Positions 1 through 8,578 of a stretch of 43,416 bases of DNA are shown here, one piece after another. Under the pieces are notes generated by a model. That model was not told the origin of the DNA. It saw only the letters and a program-made list of their open reading frames with translations, and did not search any database. Position 1 is the stretch's first letter. Each line of letters opens with the position of its first letter. The stretch comes from an uncultured Selenomonadales bacterium (lineage in GTDB: Bacteria > Bacillota > Negativicutes > Selenomonadales > Selenomonadaceae), in assembly GCA_937877565.1 (NCBI GenBank), contig CALFJB010000002.1, forward strand, positions 1-43,416. Reading direction: 5' to 3'. The position numbers were made by a program, and so were the translations under genes.

Positions 1-1
1 G

Positions 2-721
2 AAGGAAATGGGAATGAAGCCCGATGATATACCCCTGAAGGCCGGAATATTCGGTGCAGAGGCATGGAGTGAGGAAATGCGGCATGACATCGAAAACACT
101 ATGGGCATTAAGGCATACGACATTTACGGATTAACGGAACTTTGCGGCCCTGGCGTTTCGTTTGAATGCGAGGATCAGCACGGAATGCACATCAATGAGG
201 ATTACTTCATTGCAGAGATAATTGACCCTAAAACCGGTGAAGTTTTGCCGGAGGGTAGTTTAGGCGAACTTGTATTCACGACACTGGAGAAGGAAGCATT
301 CCCGTTACTGCGCTACAGGACAAGAGATATTACGACATTGACACATGAGGCCTGCCCATGCGGAAGAACTCACGTGAGAATGACAAAACTGAAGGGCAGA
401 ACTGACGACATGCTGATTATTCGCGGCGTTAATGTCTTCCCAAGCCAGATTGAAACGGTACTAATCAACAGCGGGTATCCAGCAAACTATCAGATACTTG
501 TTGACAGGGTGAACAATACAGATACACTTGAAGTGCGGGTAGAGATGACACCGGAAATGTTCACGGACAATCTCGGCGAAGTGAACAAGAGGCAGGAGGC
601 TCTAGTTGACGGGCTGCGCTCAATGCTGGGACTTAGGGCGAAAGTTACGCTTGTTGCACCTAAAACTATAGTACGCTCTGAAGGTAAGGCCGTGCGTGTT
701 ATCGATAACCGCAAAATTTAG
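2..721 (+). CDS. paaK: Phenylacetate-CoA ligase, C-terminal part (5' end outside window)
   Basis: The reading frame is open from the window edge, so the gene is truncated at its 5' side. About 238 residues of a family usually near 430 remain. The segment carries the adenylate-forming core motif YGLTELCGPG, then RYRTRDIT and the C-terminal lid with DMLIIRGVNVFPSQIE, the characteristic PaaK version of the hinge and lysine-bearing C-terminal domain. The enzyme activates phenylacetate or related aryl acids with ATP and CoA in the cytoplasm. The stop is 15 nt before the ACT-domain gene, so the two form an operon. In anaerobes this pair often accompanies indolepyruvate:ferredoxin oxidoreductase in aromatic amino-acid fermentation; those genes would lie upstream, outside the window. 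The family is clear; the exact acid substrate is not. Confidence 0.93.
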   Translation, partial: KEMGMKPDDIPLKAGIFGAEAWSEEMRHDIENTMGIKAYDIYGLTELCGPGVSFECEDQHGMHINEDYFIAEIIDPKTGEVLPEGSLGELVFTTLEKEAFPLLRYRTRDITTLTHEACPCGRTHVRMTKLKGRTDDMLIIRGVNVFPSQIETVLINSGYPANYQILVDRVNNTDTLEVRVEMTPEMFTDNLGEVNKRQEALVDGLRSMLGLRAKVTLVAPKTIVRSEGKAVRVIDNRKI

Positions 722-736
722 GGAGAGGTGATATTC

Positions 737-1171
737 ATGAGCGTAAAGCAGATTTCTGTTTTTCTGGAGAACAGGCCGGGATGCCTTCACGAGATGACGA
801 AGGCTCTTGCTGAGGCGAATATAGACCTGCGGGGACTCTCTCTTGCGGAGACGAGCGACTTTGGGATCGTAAGACTGATAGTAGACGACGTACTAGGCAC
901 TGCTAATACCCTGAAGGATGCGGGATTTGTGGCGAGCATGAGCGATGTGCTGGCGGTGGAAGTCCCGAATATTCCGGGCGGGTTGAACAAAGTGCTTGAG
1001 ATTCTTGACGGAACAGGCATAAACGTTGAGTACATGTATGCGATTCTTGGGAATAAGAGTTCGGATACGGCGTACATGATCTTCCGGGTCAACGACAACG
1101 ACAAGGCAGCTTTTGCGCTGAACATTGCCGGAGTGAAGATTCTTAGCAGTGAGGAGCTTTCTGCACTATAG
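737..1171 (+). CDS. Tandem ACT-domain amino-acid-binding protein
   Basis: A 144-residue protein made only of two ACT folds: residues ~1-70 (starting MSVKQISVFLENRPGCL, the typical first strand and ligand-loop) and ~71-140 (VEVPNIPGGLNKVLEIL). No catalytic domain is attached, so a ligand-sensing or allosteric role is likely. Such stand-alone ACT proteins regularly follow paaK-type ligases. I chose ATG 737 over the upstream in-frame GTG at 728 because GGGAGAGG at 721-728 is spaced properly for 737 and the ACT fold starts there. Same strand and operon as the ligase. Amino-acid ligand unknown. Confidence 0.9.
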   Translation: MSVKQISVFLENRPGCLHEMTKALAEANIDLRGLSLAETSDFGIVRLIVDDVLGTANTLKDAGFVASMSDVLAVEVPNIPGGLNKVLEILDGTGINVEYMYAILGNKSSDTAYMIFRVNDNDKAAFALNIAGVKILSSEELSAL

Positions 1172-1245
1172 GAACTGGTACAAAATTCGGGGGCTGTAGC
1201 TTTAGGGCTGCGGCTCTCGTTTTGCACTATGCAGGAGAAAAAGAA

Positions 1246-1282
1246 ACACTCCCCCAATACTTTCACTGTAACAGGGGAGTGT
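1246..1282 (-). terminator. Rho-independent terminator of the minus-strand PTS gene
   Basis: ACACTCCCC (1246-1254) pairs perfectly with GGGGAGTGT (1274-1282) around a 19-nt loop. Read on the minus strand, the stem is followed by TTTCTTTTTC, a U-rich tract. It lies just after the PTS stop at 1294 and separates it from the convergent ACT gene. Confidence 0.8.
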
Positions 1283-1293
1283 GCGCAAAATCA

Positions 1294-3195
1294 CTACTTG
1301 TTAATCTTGTCGCCGCGAGTTACTGACTTGCCGAAATCTATGAACGAGACTAGTTCGCCTTCCCTTACCGGCTCAGTGATGACTATTATTGTCTGCGGGC
1401 TGTAGCCTGCACTCTTTATCGCATCAAGGTCTATACGCACTACAGGTTCTCCGGCCTTCACAGTATCTCCCTGTTTCTTGAGGGCAGTGAATCCGTTACC
1501 CTTCATGTTCACCGTGTCAACGCCAATGTGAATCAGGAGTCCCGTGCCGTCCTTCATGCGAAGCCCAAAAGCGTGCGCAGTCGGGAAAATCATCTCAATA
1601 GTTCCGTTTGCAGGAGAGGCAATAATCCCATCAACAGGGTCAATCGCTACAGTTTGTCCCATAGCCTGCTGAGAGAACATTGCGTCCTTGATGTCATCAG
1701 GCCCAACGAAATTACCGCTCACTGCAGCAACTATCACATCATCAGGCATATCCGGAACTGATCCGGCGGCTTCAGCTGTGCCTAACTCTTCGGGCGGAAT
1801 TTTCCCCTTTTTCTTCCAGATGTCGAACATGATATTGCAGGCCACAAACGCAACGACTATAGCTATCAGAGTTCCTATTATGGCGTTGTAGAAATTGCTC
1901 ATTGTGTAGCCCAGAGCTGTAACCTCAGCATTAGGAATATATCCCGGAAGCACAAGAAGTCCCGGAGAACCGCCCGCGAATCTTGCGACTCTAGTCAATC
2001 CCATGTAAAGACCTCCGAGTCCTCCGCCTGTCATGGCCGCGTAAAGCGGGAATGTAAAGCGCATGTTTACACCGTACAATACAGGCTCAGTGATTCCGAG
2101 TACAGCCGTGAGTCCTGCGGAGCCTGCCTGCTGTTTAGTGTCAGGATTCTTTGAGCGCAATGCAACAGCAAGACCCGCTGCACCCTGAGCGATGTTTGAC
2201 GGAAGCATACCGATAACGACAGAGTCCCATTTGACGGTCATTAGGTTGTTTGTGCCTATGGGGATAAGTCCGTAATGTGTGCCTGTCATGACCAGCAAAG
2301 GCGAGAAGAAGCCCACTATTGTCGGGACGATTATCGGGGCTGTGTCGTTGAGCCACTTGAAGAATACGTTGATCCAGTTGGAGACCCATGAACCTATCGG
2401 GCCAAGTACCGTAATCAAGACCGTACCTCCTACAAGCAGACTCGCTAGCGGAACAGAGAAGAACTTTATTGCCTGAGGAGAGACTTTCTGCGTCCAGTGT
2501 TCGACTATCGACATGAACCAAACGCCGAGAATTATCGGTAACACTGAAGACGTGTATATGGCCTTCGTTACGGGCAGGAAACCGAGAAATGTTACGGGAT
2601 CTGTTCCCCTCATCAATGTGAGGAAGCCGGGGTATACCAGAATCCCAGCAAGAGCTAAAGCTGTTCCCTGATTGCACTTGAACTTTCTGGCACAAGACGC
2701 GGCCAAGAGTATTGGCAGGAAGTAGAATGCTCCGTCGCTCATAGCATTGAGGATCGCGTAGGTTTGGGTTTTGCTGTCAAGTACTCCGCAGACAACTCCC
2801 AGAGCCATTAACGCCTTGAGAAGTCCTGCGCCGGTGATTGCCGGGATGATGGGCTGGAAGATGCTGGCGATACTTTCAAGGATTATGCTTAACTTTGAGC
2901 GGTTGTCCTGTTTTTCTGCTTCGGGGTCATCGATGGCTGCGGAAGCCTCAAAGCCTCCGAGTGCGATAACTTCCTGATAGACCTGCGGAACGTCCGGGCC
3001 GATGACGATCTGGTACTGGCCTCCTGCATTGACGACGGAAAGGATGCCTTTTGTCTTCTTGATTGCGTCAGTCTTGGCCTTGCTGTCGTCCTTGAGGGTG
3101 AAGCGGAGACGAGTTGCGCAGTGTACTACGCCGCTGACGTTTTCTTTACCGCCGATGTTCTCAAGTATTGATTTTGCTAGTGCGTTATAGTCCAT
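1294..3195 (-). CDS. bglP: PTS beta-glucoside-type permease, EIIBCA fusion
   Basis: A 633-residue membrane permease that imports and phosphorylates a beta-glucoside at PEP expense. Domain order: EIIB at ~1-85 with the phosphorylated Cys26 in HCATRLRF; EIIC at ~105-460 with about ten hydrophobic segments and the conserved GITEPVLYGVN motif; EIIA at ~490-633 with the active-site His in GLLIHIGVDTVNMKG. Length is normal for the BglP/BglF family. The start is supported by GGGAG just upstream of ATG 3195. It is the last gene of a minus-strand run (GH1, ankyrin, Phd, RelE, PTS) and ends at a terminator. It is a second, GC-richer permease, clearly divergent from the one at 6.6-8.5 kb. Sugar specificity is by family only. 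Confidence 0.93.
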   Translation of the reverse strand: MDYNALAKSILENIGGKENVSGVVHCATRLRFTLKDDSKAKTDAIKKTKGILSVVNAGGQYQIVIGPDVPQVYQEVIALGGFEASAAIDDPEAEKQDNRSKLSIILESIASIFQPIIPAITGAGLLKALMALGVVCGVLDSKTQTYAILNAMSDGAFYFLPILLAASCARKFKCNQGTALALAGILVYPGFLTLMRGTDPVTFLGFLPVTKAIYTSSVLPIILGVWFMSIVEHWTQKVSPQAIKFFSVPLASLLVGGTVLITVLGPIGSWVSNWINVFFKWLNDTAPIIVPTIVGFFSPLLVMTGTHYGLIPIGTNNLMTVKWDSVVIGMLPSNIAQGAAGLAVALRSKNPDTKQQAGSAGLTAVLGITEPVLYGVNMRFTFPLYAAMTGGGLGGLYMGLTRVARFAGGSPGLLVLPGYIPNAEVTALGYTMSNFYNAIIGTLIAIVVAFVACNIMFDIWKKKGKIPPEELGTAEAAGSVPDMPDDVIVAAVSGNFVGPDDIKDAMFSQQAMGQTVAIDPVDGIIASPANGTIEMIFPTAHAFGLRMKDGTGLLIHIGVDTVNMKGNGFTALKKQGDTVKAGEPVVRIDLDAIKSAGYSPQTIIVITEPVREGELVSFIDFGKSVTRGDKINK

Positions 3196-3214
3196 AAATA
3201 TTGCTCCCTTCGTG

Positions 3215-3544
3215 TTAAATGTTATGTTGCGTCATGCGTTCCTGTGCGTCATTATAGACTTTCTCGTCCTCACGAACGCCCACTATGATAACGAGCATTT
3301 CCGTATCAGTGTGAATGAGCTTGTAGATGACCCGGAGGCCTTCACCGCGTAACTTGATTTCGAGGCACTTAGCGAGATTGATGCCGCCTTTATGTCCGAG
3401 TTCGATTCCGTAGCCGCCTTCACTATGAGGAAGGGGATTCGTGCGAGTCCTGTCGATGGCCTTCGAAACGCGCTGTTTTTGGCTGCCATCAAGTTTGCGA
3501 AAATCCTTTTTTACTTCTGGGAGGAAGCGCAACTTCCATTTCAT
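3215..3544 (-). CDS. RelE/ParE-family toxin
   Basis: A 109-residue basic protein with the RelE fold signature: MKWKLRFLPEVKKDFRKLD at the N-terminus, then the strand LRVIYKLIHTDTEMLVIIVGV that builds the RNase/ribosome-binding sheet. RelE toxins usually cleave mRNA on the ribosome; ParE relatives poison gyrase, and sequence alone does not decide which this is. The start overlaps the antitoxin stop (ATGA at 3541-3544), so the pair is translationally coupled with antitoxin first. It ends 19 nt before the PTS start. Confidence 0.88.
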   Translation of the reverse strand: MKWKLRFLPEVKKDFRKLDGSQKQRVSKAIDRTRTNPLPHSEGGYGIELGHKGGINLAKCLEIKLRGEGLRVIYKLIHTDTEMLVIIVGVREDEKVYNDAQERMTQHNI

Positions 3545-3864
3545 TCCAATTCCACCTCCGGCATAGCGTCAATCATTTCCTGTGTTATTCCGAAGTCCTT
3601 GTAGAACTCTTCTTCGGAAAGCGTCTTGGACATGTCAAAGTGGCTCATTCTCTCGTCAGCAATCGCAATGAGTCTCACGTCATCACGATCCATAGTCATA
3701 AGTTCGTATTCATCCATTGGTACAATCACCCCCTCTGTTTTGCTGCCGTTCATGACAATGCGCGAGCCTGAGCGTCTGACTTCTGCGAAAATCTCGCCTG
3801 CCTTTCCCTCATTGAAGGCTGAGAATGGTACTGTCTTGTTGGTTATGCCTAATATAGCGGTCAT
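3541..3864 (-). CDS. Phd/YefM-family antitoxin
   Basis: A 107-residue partner of the RelE-type toxin. The N-terminal half (VPFSAFNEGKAGEIFAEVR, then SGSRIVMNGSKTEGVIVP and the MDEYELM motif) matches the Phd/YefM DNA-binding domain. The acidic C-terminal tail (~70-107, rich in Asp/Glu/Met) would wrap the toxin. Such antitoxins autorepress the operon with the toxin as co-repressor. It sits inside a sugar-utilization gene run, an odd location suggesting insertion of the module. Toxin and antitoxin share a 4-nt overlap. The RBS AGGAGG is visible on the minus strand just before ATG 3864. Confidence 0.88.
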   Translation of the reverse strand: MTAILGITNKTVPFSAFNEGKAGEIFAEVRRSGSRIVMNGSKTEGVIVPMDEYELMTMDRDDVRLIAIADERMSHFDMSKTLSEEEFYKDFGITQEMIDAMPEVELE

Positions 3865-3918
3865 TGTTTTACCTCCTGTGTGTAAAAATTTGTGTTGCTA
3901 TTTTGCTCCGTAATTATT

Positions 3919-5151
3919 CTAAGCATTGACATCAGCACCATGTTCCAGGAGTAATCTTGCTACTTCTGTGTGATTGCCCCTTACTGCCCGCATTAAAGCC
4001 GTATCGCCGTCCTTGTTCTTAGCGTTGACATCTGCGCCGTGCTTCAGGAGTATTTCTGCTGCTTTTGCTTCGCCGTTCCTTGCTGCAAATATCAAAGCCG
4101 TCATGCCGTCATTGTCTCTAGCGTTGACATCTGCATTATACTTCAGGAGTATTTTTACTAGCTCTGTTTTGCCGTAGTTTGCCGCCGACATTAAAGCCGT
4201 CCCGCCGTTTTGACCCTTAGCGTTGACATCTGCACCATGCTTCAGGAGTAACTCTGCTAGTTCTGTGTTAAAGTAGTTTACTGCTTGCATCAAAGCCGTC
4301 ATGCCGTTATCAACCTTGCTATTGTTGTTCTTAGCATAGTCCATTTTTGTGTGAAAATTAGTGTTGCTTGTTGCTTCATAAGAACGTAAGAACTTGGCAA
4401 TTTTAGGGTAGCCTTTCGTTTGTGCCCACATCAAAGCTGTATTGCCTGCATCATCTTCAATTCCTACATCAGCACCGTACTTCAGGAGCAATGAGGCTAT
4501 GCCCATGTTGCCGAACCTTGCTGCCCACATTAATGCCGTCATGCCGTGCTTGTCCCTAGCGTTGATCTCAGCACCATGCTTCAGGAGTACTTTTGCTACC
4601 TCTGTTCGTCTGTTCCATGTTGCCCTCATTAAGGCTGTCTCGCCGTACTTGTTCTTAGCGTTGACATCTGCACCGTACATAAAGAGAAGTGCTACTGTGT
4701 CTGCATGGCCTTTAAATGCCGCCCACATTAATGCCGTTAAACACCACCCGCTATGTTTATCTTCACACTCTGTATCAGCACCATACCTGAGAAGCAATTC
4801 TGCGGTTTCTGTTTTGCCTCTTAATGCTGCCCACATTAATGCCGTTCCGTTATCTCTATCCTTAGCATCAATATAAGCACCGTGCTTGAGAAGTAAATTT
4901 GCTATTTCTGTATAGCCATTGCGTGCTGCCCACATTAATGCCGTTAATCCGAGATGATCCTTAGCGTTGACATCTGCGCCGTGCTTCAGGAGTATTTCTA
5001 CTATTTCTGCGTGTCCGTTCTTTGCTGCCCACATTAACGCCGTTCTGCTGTCTCCGTTATTAGCGTTGACATTCACGCCATTCATTAAGGCTTCTTCAAC
5101 TTTTGCGACATCACCAGATTTGCACAGTTCTATAAAATCACTATTCCTCAT
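3919..5151 (-). CDS. Ankyrin-repeat protein, eleven or more repeats
   Basis: About 410 residues built almost wholly of 33-residue ankyrin repeats. Eleven copies of the TALM(W/R/Q/S)A core can be counted, with the LLLKHGADVNAK linker between them, preceded by a capping partial repeat (FIELCKSGDVAKVEEALMNG). A 27-residue linker rich in Asn and Lys interrupts the array in the middle. No signal peptide, membrane segment or enzymatic domain is present, so a cytoplasmic protein-protein interaction role is the limit of what can be said. The DNA is itself repetitive, so copy number may vary. ATG 5151 overlaps the GH1 stop (5141), implying translational coupling; an in-frame TTG at 5154 is the alternative start. 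The chain ends mid-repeat at DVNA. Confidence 0.9.
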   Translation of the reverse strand: MRNSDFIELCKSGDVAKVEEALMNGVNVNANNGDSRTALMWAAKNGHAEIVEILLKHGADVNAKDHLGLTALMWAARNGYTEIANLLLKHGAYIDAKDRDNGTALMWAALRGKTETAELLLRYGADTECEDKHSGWCLTALMWAAFKGHADTVALLFMYGADVNAKNKYGETALMRATWNRRTEVAKVLLKHGAEINARDKHGMTALMWAARFGNMGIASLLLKYGADVGIEDDAGNTALMWAQTKGYPKIAKFLRSYEATSNTNFHTKMDYAKNNNSKVDNGMTALMQAVNYFNTELAELLLKHGADVNAKGQNGGTALMSAANYGKTELVKILLKYNADVNARDNDGMTALIFAARNGEAKAAEILLKHGADVNAKNKDGDTALMRAVRGNHTEVARLLLEHGADVNA

Positions 5152-6571
5152 CAAGACTCGCTCCGGCAGACTCTATCACTCCCTTGTACCAGTAAAAACT
5201 GTCCTTGCGCGAACGTGCAAGTGTCCCTTTGCCCTCATCGTCCTTATCGACATAGATAAACCCGTAACGCTTCTTCATCTCTCCTGACGACGCACTCACC
5301 AAGTCAATGCATCCCCACGCCGTAAACCCCATCACCGGAATCCCGTCCTCATTGATCGCGTCCCTCAATGCCAGCAAATGCGCCTTCAGGTACTCTATCC
5401 TGTAGGGATCGTGAATCTTCCCGTCAGCCTCTACCGTGTCATTCGCTCCGAGTCCGTTCTCCACAACAAACAGCGGCTTCTGATAACGGTCATAAAGTGT
5501 ATTTGCCGTAATCCTCAGACCTAACGGATCGATCTGCCAGCCCCATTCACTACTCTTCAGGTATGGGTTGACCACTGAACGAAACACAGCATTTCCGGGC
5601 TTTGCGTGCTTGGCGAATATCTCAGGATCTGCCGTCGTGCACCGGCTCGAATAGTACGAGAACGCTACAAAATCTACCGTCCCATTCTTCAGCGTCTCTA
5701 TGTCCTCACTGCTGAAGTCTGCGTTAAGTCCGGCCTTCTCCATGCGTTTCATTGCCCATACAGGATATTCACCCCGTGCCTGCACATCAATGAAGAAATA
5801 GTTATCCCTGTCCTTCTCCAGACTGTCCCACACATCCGCAGGGCTGCACGAATACGGGTAGAACTGTCCAGCCGCGAGCATACAGCCGACTTTTACGTCA
5901 GGGATAATCTCGTGAGCCATCTTCACCGCCTTAGCACTAGCCAACAGCTCATGATGTGCCGCAGTGTACTTCACCTGTTCCTTGTCCTCGCCCTCAGCAA
6001 AGGCTATTCCTGCTCCCATGAACGACATGTGCAGAAGCATATTTATCTCGTTGAACGTTATCCAGTACTTCACCAAGTCCTTATAGCGCGTGAAGATTGC
6101 CCGGCAGTACTTCAGGTATGCGTCGATCATTCTGCGGTCTCTCCAGCCTCCATACTTCTTGATTAACGCAATAGGCGTGTCGAAGTGGTCAATAGTTACC
6201 AGCGGCTCGATACCATATTTACGGCATTCACGGAACAAGTCCTCATAGAATGCGAGTCCTGCCTCGTTGGGGGAGTCGTCATCGCCGTTTGGGAGAATAC
6301 GCGTCCAAGCTATGGAGAGCCTGTAGCACTTGAAGCCCATTTCGGCGAACAGAGCAATATCTTCCTTGTAGTGGTGGTACATATCAATCGCTTGATGAGA
6401 AGGATAGAAACGATTTTTTTCAATGGTCGGGCAAAAAGTACGCGGCGTGTTGACATCGCCACCAAGTAACATATCGGGCACAGAAAGTCCTTTGCCGTCA
6501 TCAAGGAACGCGCCTTCACATTGATTGGCGGCAGTTGCTCCGCCCCACAAAAAATTTTTCGGAAACGCCAT
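5141..6571 (-). CDS. bglA: 6-phospho-beta-glucosidase, GH1
   Basis: A cytoplasmic glycoside hydrolase of 476 residues that hydrolyses phosphorylated beta-glucosides delivered by the PTS. It begins MAFPKNFLWGGATAANQ (GH1 N-terminal signature). The acid/base Glu175 is in TFNEIN and the nucleophile Glu371 in VVENGLG. Near the C-terminus SASSGEMKKRYGFIYVD contains the Ser/Lys/Tyr phosphate-binding set that marks 6-phospho substrates. I chose ATG 6571 because AAAGGAG precedes it; the nine extra residues of a longer frame are not family-like. The gene follows PTS permease 2 and licT. Codon style changes within it: the first ~65 codons resemble the AT-rich right side, the remainder the GC-richer left side. 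Confidence 0.94.
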   Translation of the reverse strand: MAFPKNFLWGGATAANQCEGAFLDDGKGLSVPDMLLGGDVNTPRTFCPTIEKNRFYPSHQAIDMYHHYKEDIALFAEMGFKCYRLSIAWTRILPNGDDDSPNEAGLAFYEDLFRECRKYGIEPLVTIDHFDTPIALIKKYGGWRDRRMIDAYLKYCRAIFTRYKDLVKYWITFNEINMLLHMSFMGAGIAFAEGEDKEQVKYTAAHHELLASAKAVKMAHEIIPDVKVGCMLAAGQFYPYSCSPADVWDSLEKDRDNYFFIDVQARGEYPVWAMKRMEKAGLNADFSSEDIETLKNGTVDFVAFSYYSSRCTTADPEIFAKHAKPGNAVFRSVVNPYLKSSEWGWQIDPLGLRITANTLYDRYQKPLFVVENGLGANDTVEADGKIHDPYRIEYLKAHLLALRDAINEDGIPVMGFTAWGCIDLVSASSGEMKKRYGFIYVDKDDEGKGTLARSRKDSFYWYKGVIESAGASLDEE

Positions 6572-6590
6572 GATAAAAGCTCCTTTCAAC

Positions 6591-8537
6591 TTAAACAATG
6601 GTACTGATTAAATTTTCTCCCTGATTAACATTTTTACTTTCAGTCGGGATAATGTCCCGATAATCATTGAAGTTTGTGACGACAACCGGCGTAATGACTG
6701 GATAACCGGCTTGCTTGATTTTCTCAATGTCAAATTCAATGAGCAACTTGCCCTGTTTAACTTTATCGCCTTGCTGAACGTGCGTTTTAAAGCCGTCGCC
6801 ATTCATCTTGACTGTGTCCATACCGATATGAATCAAAATTTCCGCGCCGTTTGCAGTTTTCATTCCAATGGCGTGACCTGTCGGAAACAGCGTGGTAACT
6901 TCAGCATCTGCAGGCGCAAAAACTTTACCTTCCGCAGGATTTATCGCAATGCCTTTGCCGAGTACTCCGCTTGCAAAAACTTCGTCCGGAACGTCTGAAA
7001 GTGCAACAACTTCACCAGTCAAAGGACTTTGTAAAATTTCGCGCTTGAGGCTTTTTTCTTCATTTTGCGCGACGCTTAAAGCAATGTCGTTTACGGTATC
7101 AGTTTCAGCGGCAGAGACAACTTTCGGTTCTTCATCTTTGTAAAGCGGGAACGTCATTGCGAAGCCTGCTGCGAAGGCTACTGCAGAAACAATCATGCCA
7201 TTGTACATTCCGCTGACATCATTTGTTGTCGGGTCGATAAAGCAAGGATATTGGAAGACGCCAAGTCCGCCGAAAATGAAAAGTTTGACGCCGAGAATTG
7301 CAACCAATGCACCACCGATTGCTCCGCCTATGCAGGAGATAATGAAAAATTTTTTACGCGGCAAGGTGACGCCGTAAATTGCAGGTTCCGTTACTCCAAA
7401 AATACCGCTGAGAAATGCCGGAATTGCAATGCCTTTCAATTTCTGATCTTTAGTTTTGATGATAATGGCAAGCACGACGCCGATTTGTGAGAAAGTCGTA
7501 CCAAACATTGTGATAATAACAGGGTCCGCTCCGAAAGTTACAATATTTTGAATCATAATCGGAACTAAGCCCCAATGCAAGCCGAACATTACAAATACTT
7601 GCCAAAAACCTCCGATAAACAATCCTGCGAGAATCGGACTGATTGAGAAAATACCTGTAGCCGCCGCGCCGACTGCTTGACCTGCCCAAGTTGCTATCGG
7701 TCCTACTACCAACAAAGTCAACGGTATCATCGTCAACAAAGTCAAAAACGGTATGCCGAAACCTTTCAGCAAAGTTGGTACAATTCCCGTATAAAATTTT
7801 TCAACTTTCGCGCCTACCCATATTGCCGCAATAATCGGGATGACGCTTGACGCATAATTCATCAACAAAACCGGTATGCCTAAAAATTCCAAGTGTACCG
7901 GCGATTCAAAAATTGTTCCTGTTAAGACGTCGTAAAGTACTTCGCCCTGCATTATTTGAGGCAAGCTTGGATAAACCAAAGACGCTCCGATTGCCATTGC
8001 CGCAAATTCGCTCATCTTAAATTTTTTTGCCGCGCTGTAGCCCAAGAAGATCGGCAGGAAATAGAAAAATGCGTCGCCGATTACCGACATTACTTGATAA
8101 GTTCCCGCGTTGGTATCGACAATGTTAAAAGCCGCCAAAAGTGCCGTCAAACCTTTAACCATACCGCTTGCCGCCAATACTCCCAATATCGGCGTAAAAA
8201 TTCCGCTTACCGTGTCGATAAACATATCAAGCGGCTTTTTTGGCGTGTCATCTTCTTCAGCCGCCGCGTCACCGCCTGCACCTTGAATACCTTGTGACGC
8301 TAAAATTTCGTCAAAGACTTCACCGACTGCATTTCCAATTACAACCTGATACTGTCCGCCGCTTTGCACGACCGTAACAACTCCGTCCATTGACTTCAGA
8401 ACATCGGTATTGGCTTTACCTTCGTCCTTGAGTTTGAAACGCAGTCTTGTAATACAATGCGCCAATGAAATTACATTGCCTTTGCCGCCGACATTTTTTA
8501 CAATGTCCGCCGCGAGTTTTTCATACTTTCGCGCCAT
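6591..8537 (-). CDS. bglP: PTS beta-glucoside permease, EIIBCA fusion (second copy)
   Basis: A 648-residue permease with EIIB first (phosphorylated Cys28 in HCITRLRF), a multi-spanning EIIC with FGVTEPAIYGVTLPRKK, and a C-terminal EIIA with His in ILIHIGMDTVKMNGDG. It belongs to the BglF/BglP family that both transports beta-glucosides and phosphorylates LicT/BglG to control antitermination. ATG 8537 is preferred over the in-frame GTG 8546 because AAGGGGTG lies at the right distance. Order licT - permease - GH1 is the classical bgl operon, with 41 nt to licT and 19 nt to the hydrolase. Lower GC and different codon use from the PTS gene at 1.3-3.2 kb, so not a recent duplicate. Confidence 0.94.
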   Translation of the reverse strand: MARKYEKLAADIVKNVGGKGNVISLAHCITRLRFKLKDEGKANTDVLKSMDGVVTVVQSGGQYQVVIGNAVGEVFDEILASQGIQGAGGDAAAEEDDTPKKPLDMFIDTVSGIFTPILGVLAASGMVKGLTALLAAFNIVDTNAGTYQVMSVIGDAFFYFLPIFLGYSAAKKFKMSEFAAMAIGASLVYPSLPQIMQGEVLYDVLTGTIFESPVHLEFLGIPVLLMNYASSVIPIIAAIWVGAKVEKFYTGIVPTLLKGFGIPFLTLLTMIPLTLLVVGPIATWAGQAVGAAATGIFSISPILAGLFIGGFWQVFVMFGLHWGLVPIMIQNIVTFGADPVIITMFGTTFSQIGVVLAIIIKTKDQKLKGIAIPAFLSGIFGVTEPAIYGVTLPRKKFFIISCIGGAIGGALVAILGVKLFIFGGLGVFQYPCFIDPTTNDVSGMYNGMIVSAVAFAAGFAMTFPLYKDEEPKVVSAAETDTVNDIALSVAQNEEKSLKREILQSPLTGEVVALSDVPDEVFASGVLGKGIAINPAEGKVFAPADAEVTTLFPTGHAIGMKTANGAEILIHIGMDTVKMNGDGFKTHVQQGDKVKQGKLLIEFDIEKIKQAGYPVITPVVVTNFNDYRDIIPTESKNVNQGENLISTIV

Positions 8538-8578
8538 TTTTTTCACCCCTTCAATCTAAACAACTGTCAGCCTTCCAT

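Noticed and set aside
728..736. GTG 728 as start of the ACT-domain gene
   Set aside because: It lies within the ribosome-binding site of ATG 737; the ACT fold begins at 737.
1186..1216. Hairpin terminator for the ACT gene on the plus strand
   Set aside because: GGGCTGTAGC and GGGCTGCGGC are direct, not inverted, repeats; no stem with a U-tract forms.
3974..5090. Regular ~99-bp DNA repeats as a CRISPR-like array
   Set aside because: Period and content are explained by 33-residue ankyrin repeats in one frame; there are no unique spacers.
3894..5287. Several plus-strand frames opposite the ankyrin gene
   Set aside because: They are antisense shadows produced by the repeated ankyrin codons, with no starts or family features.
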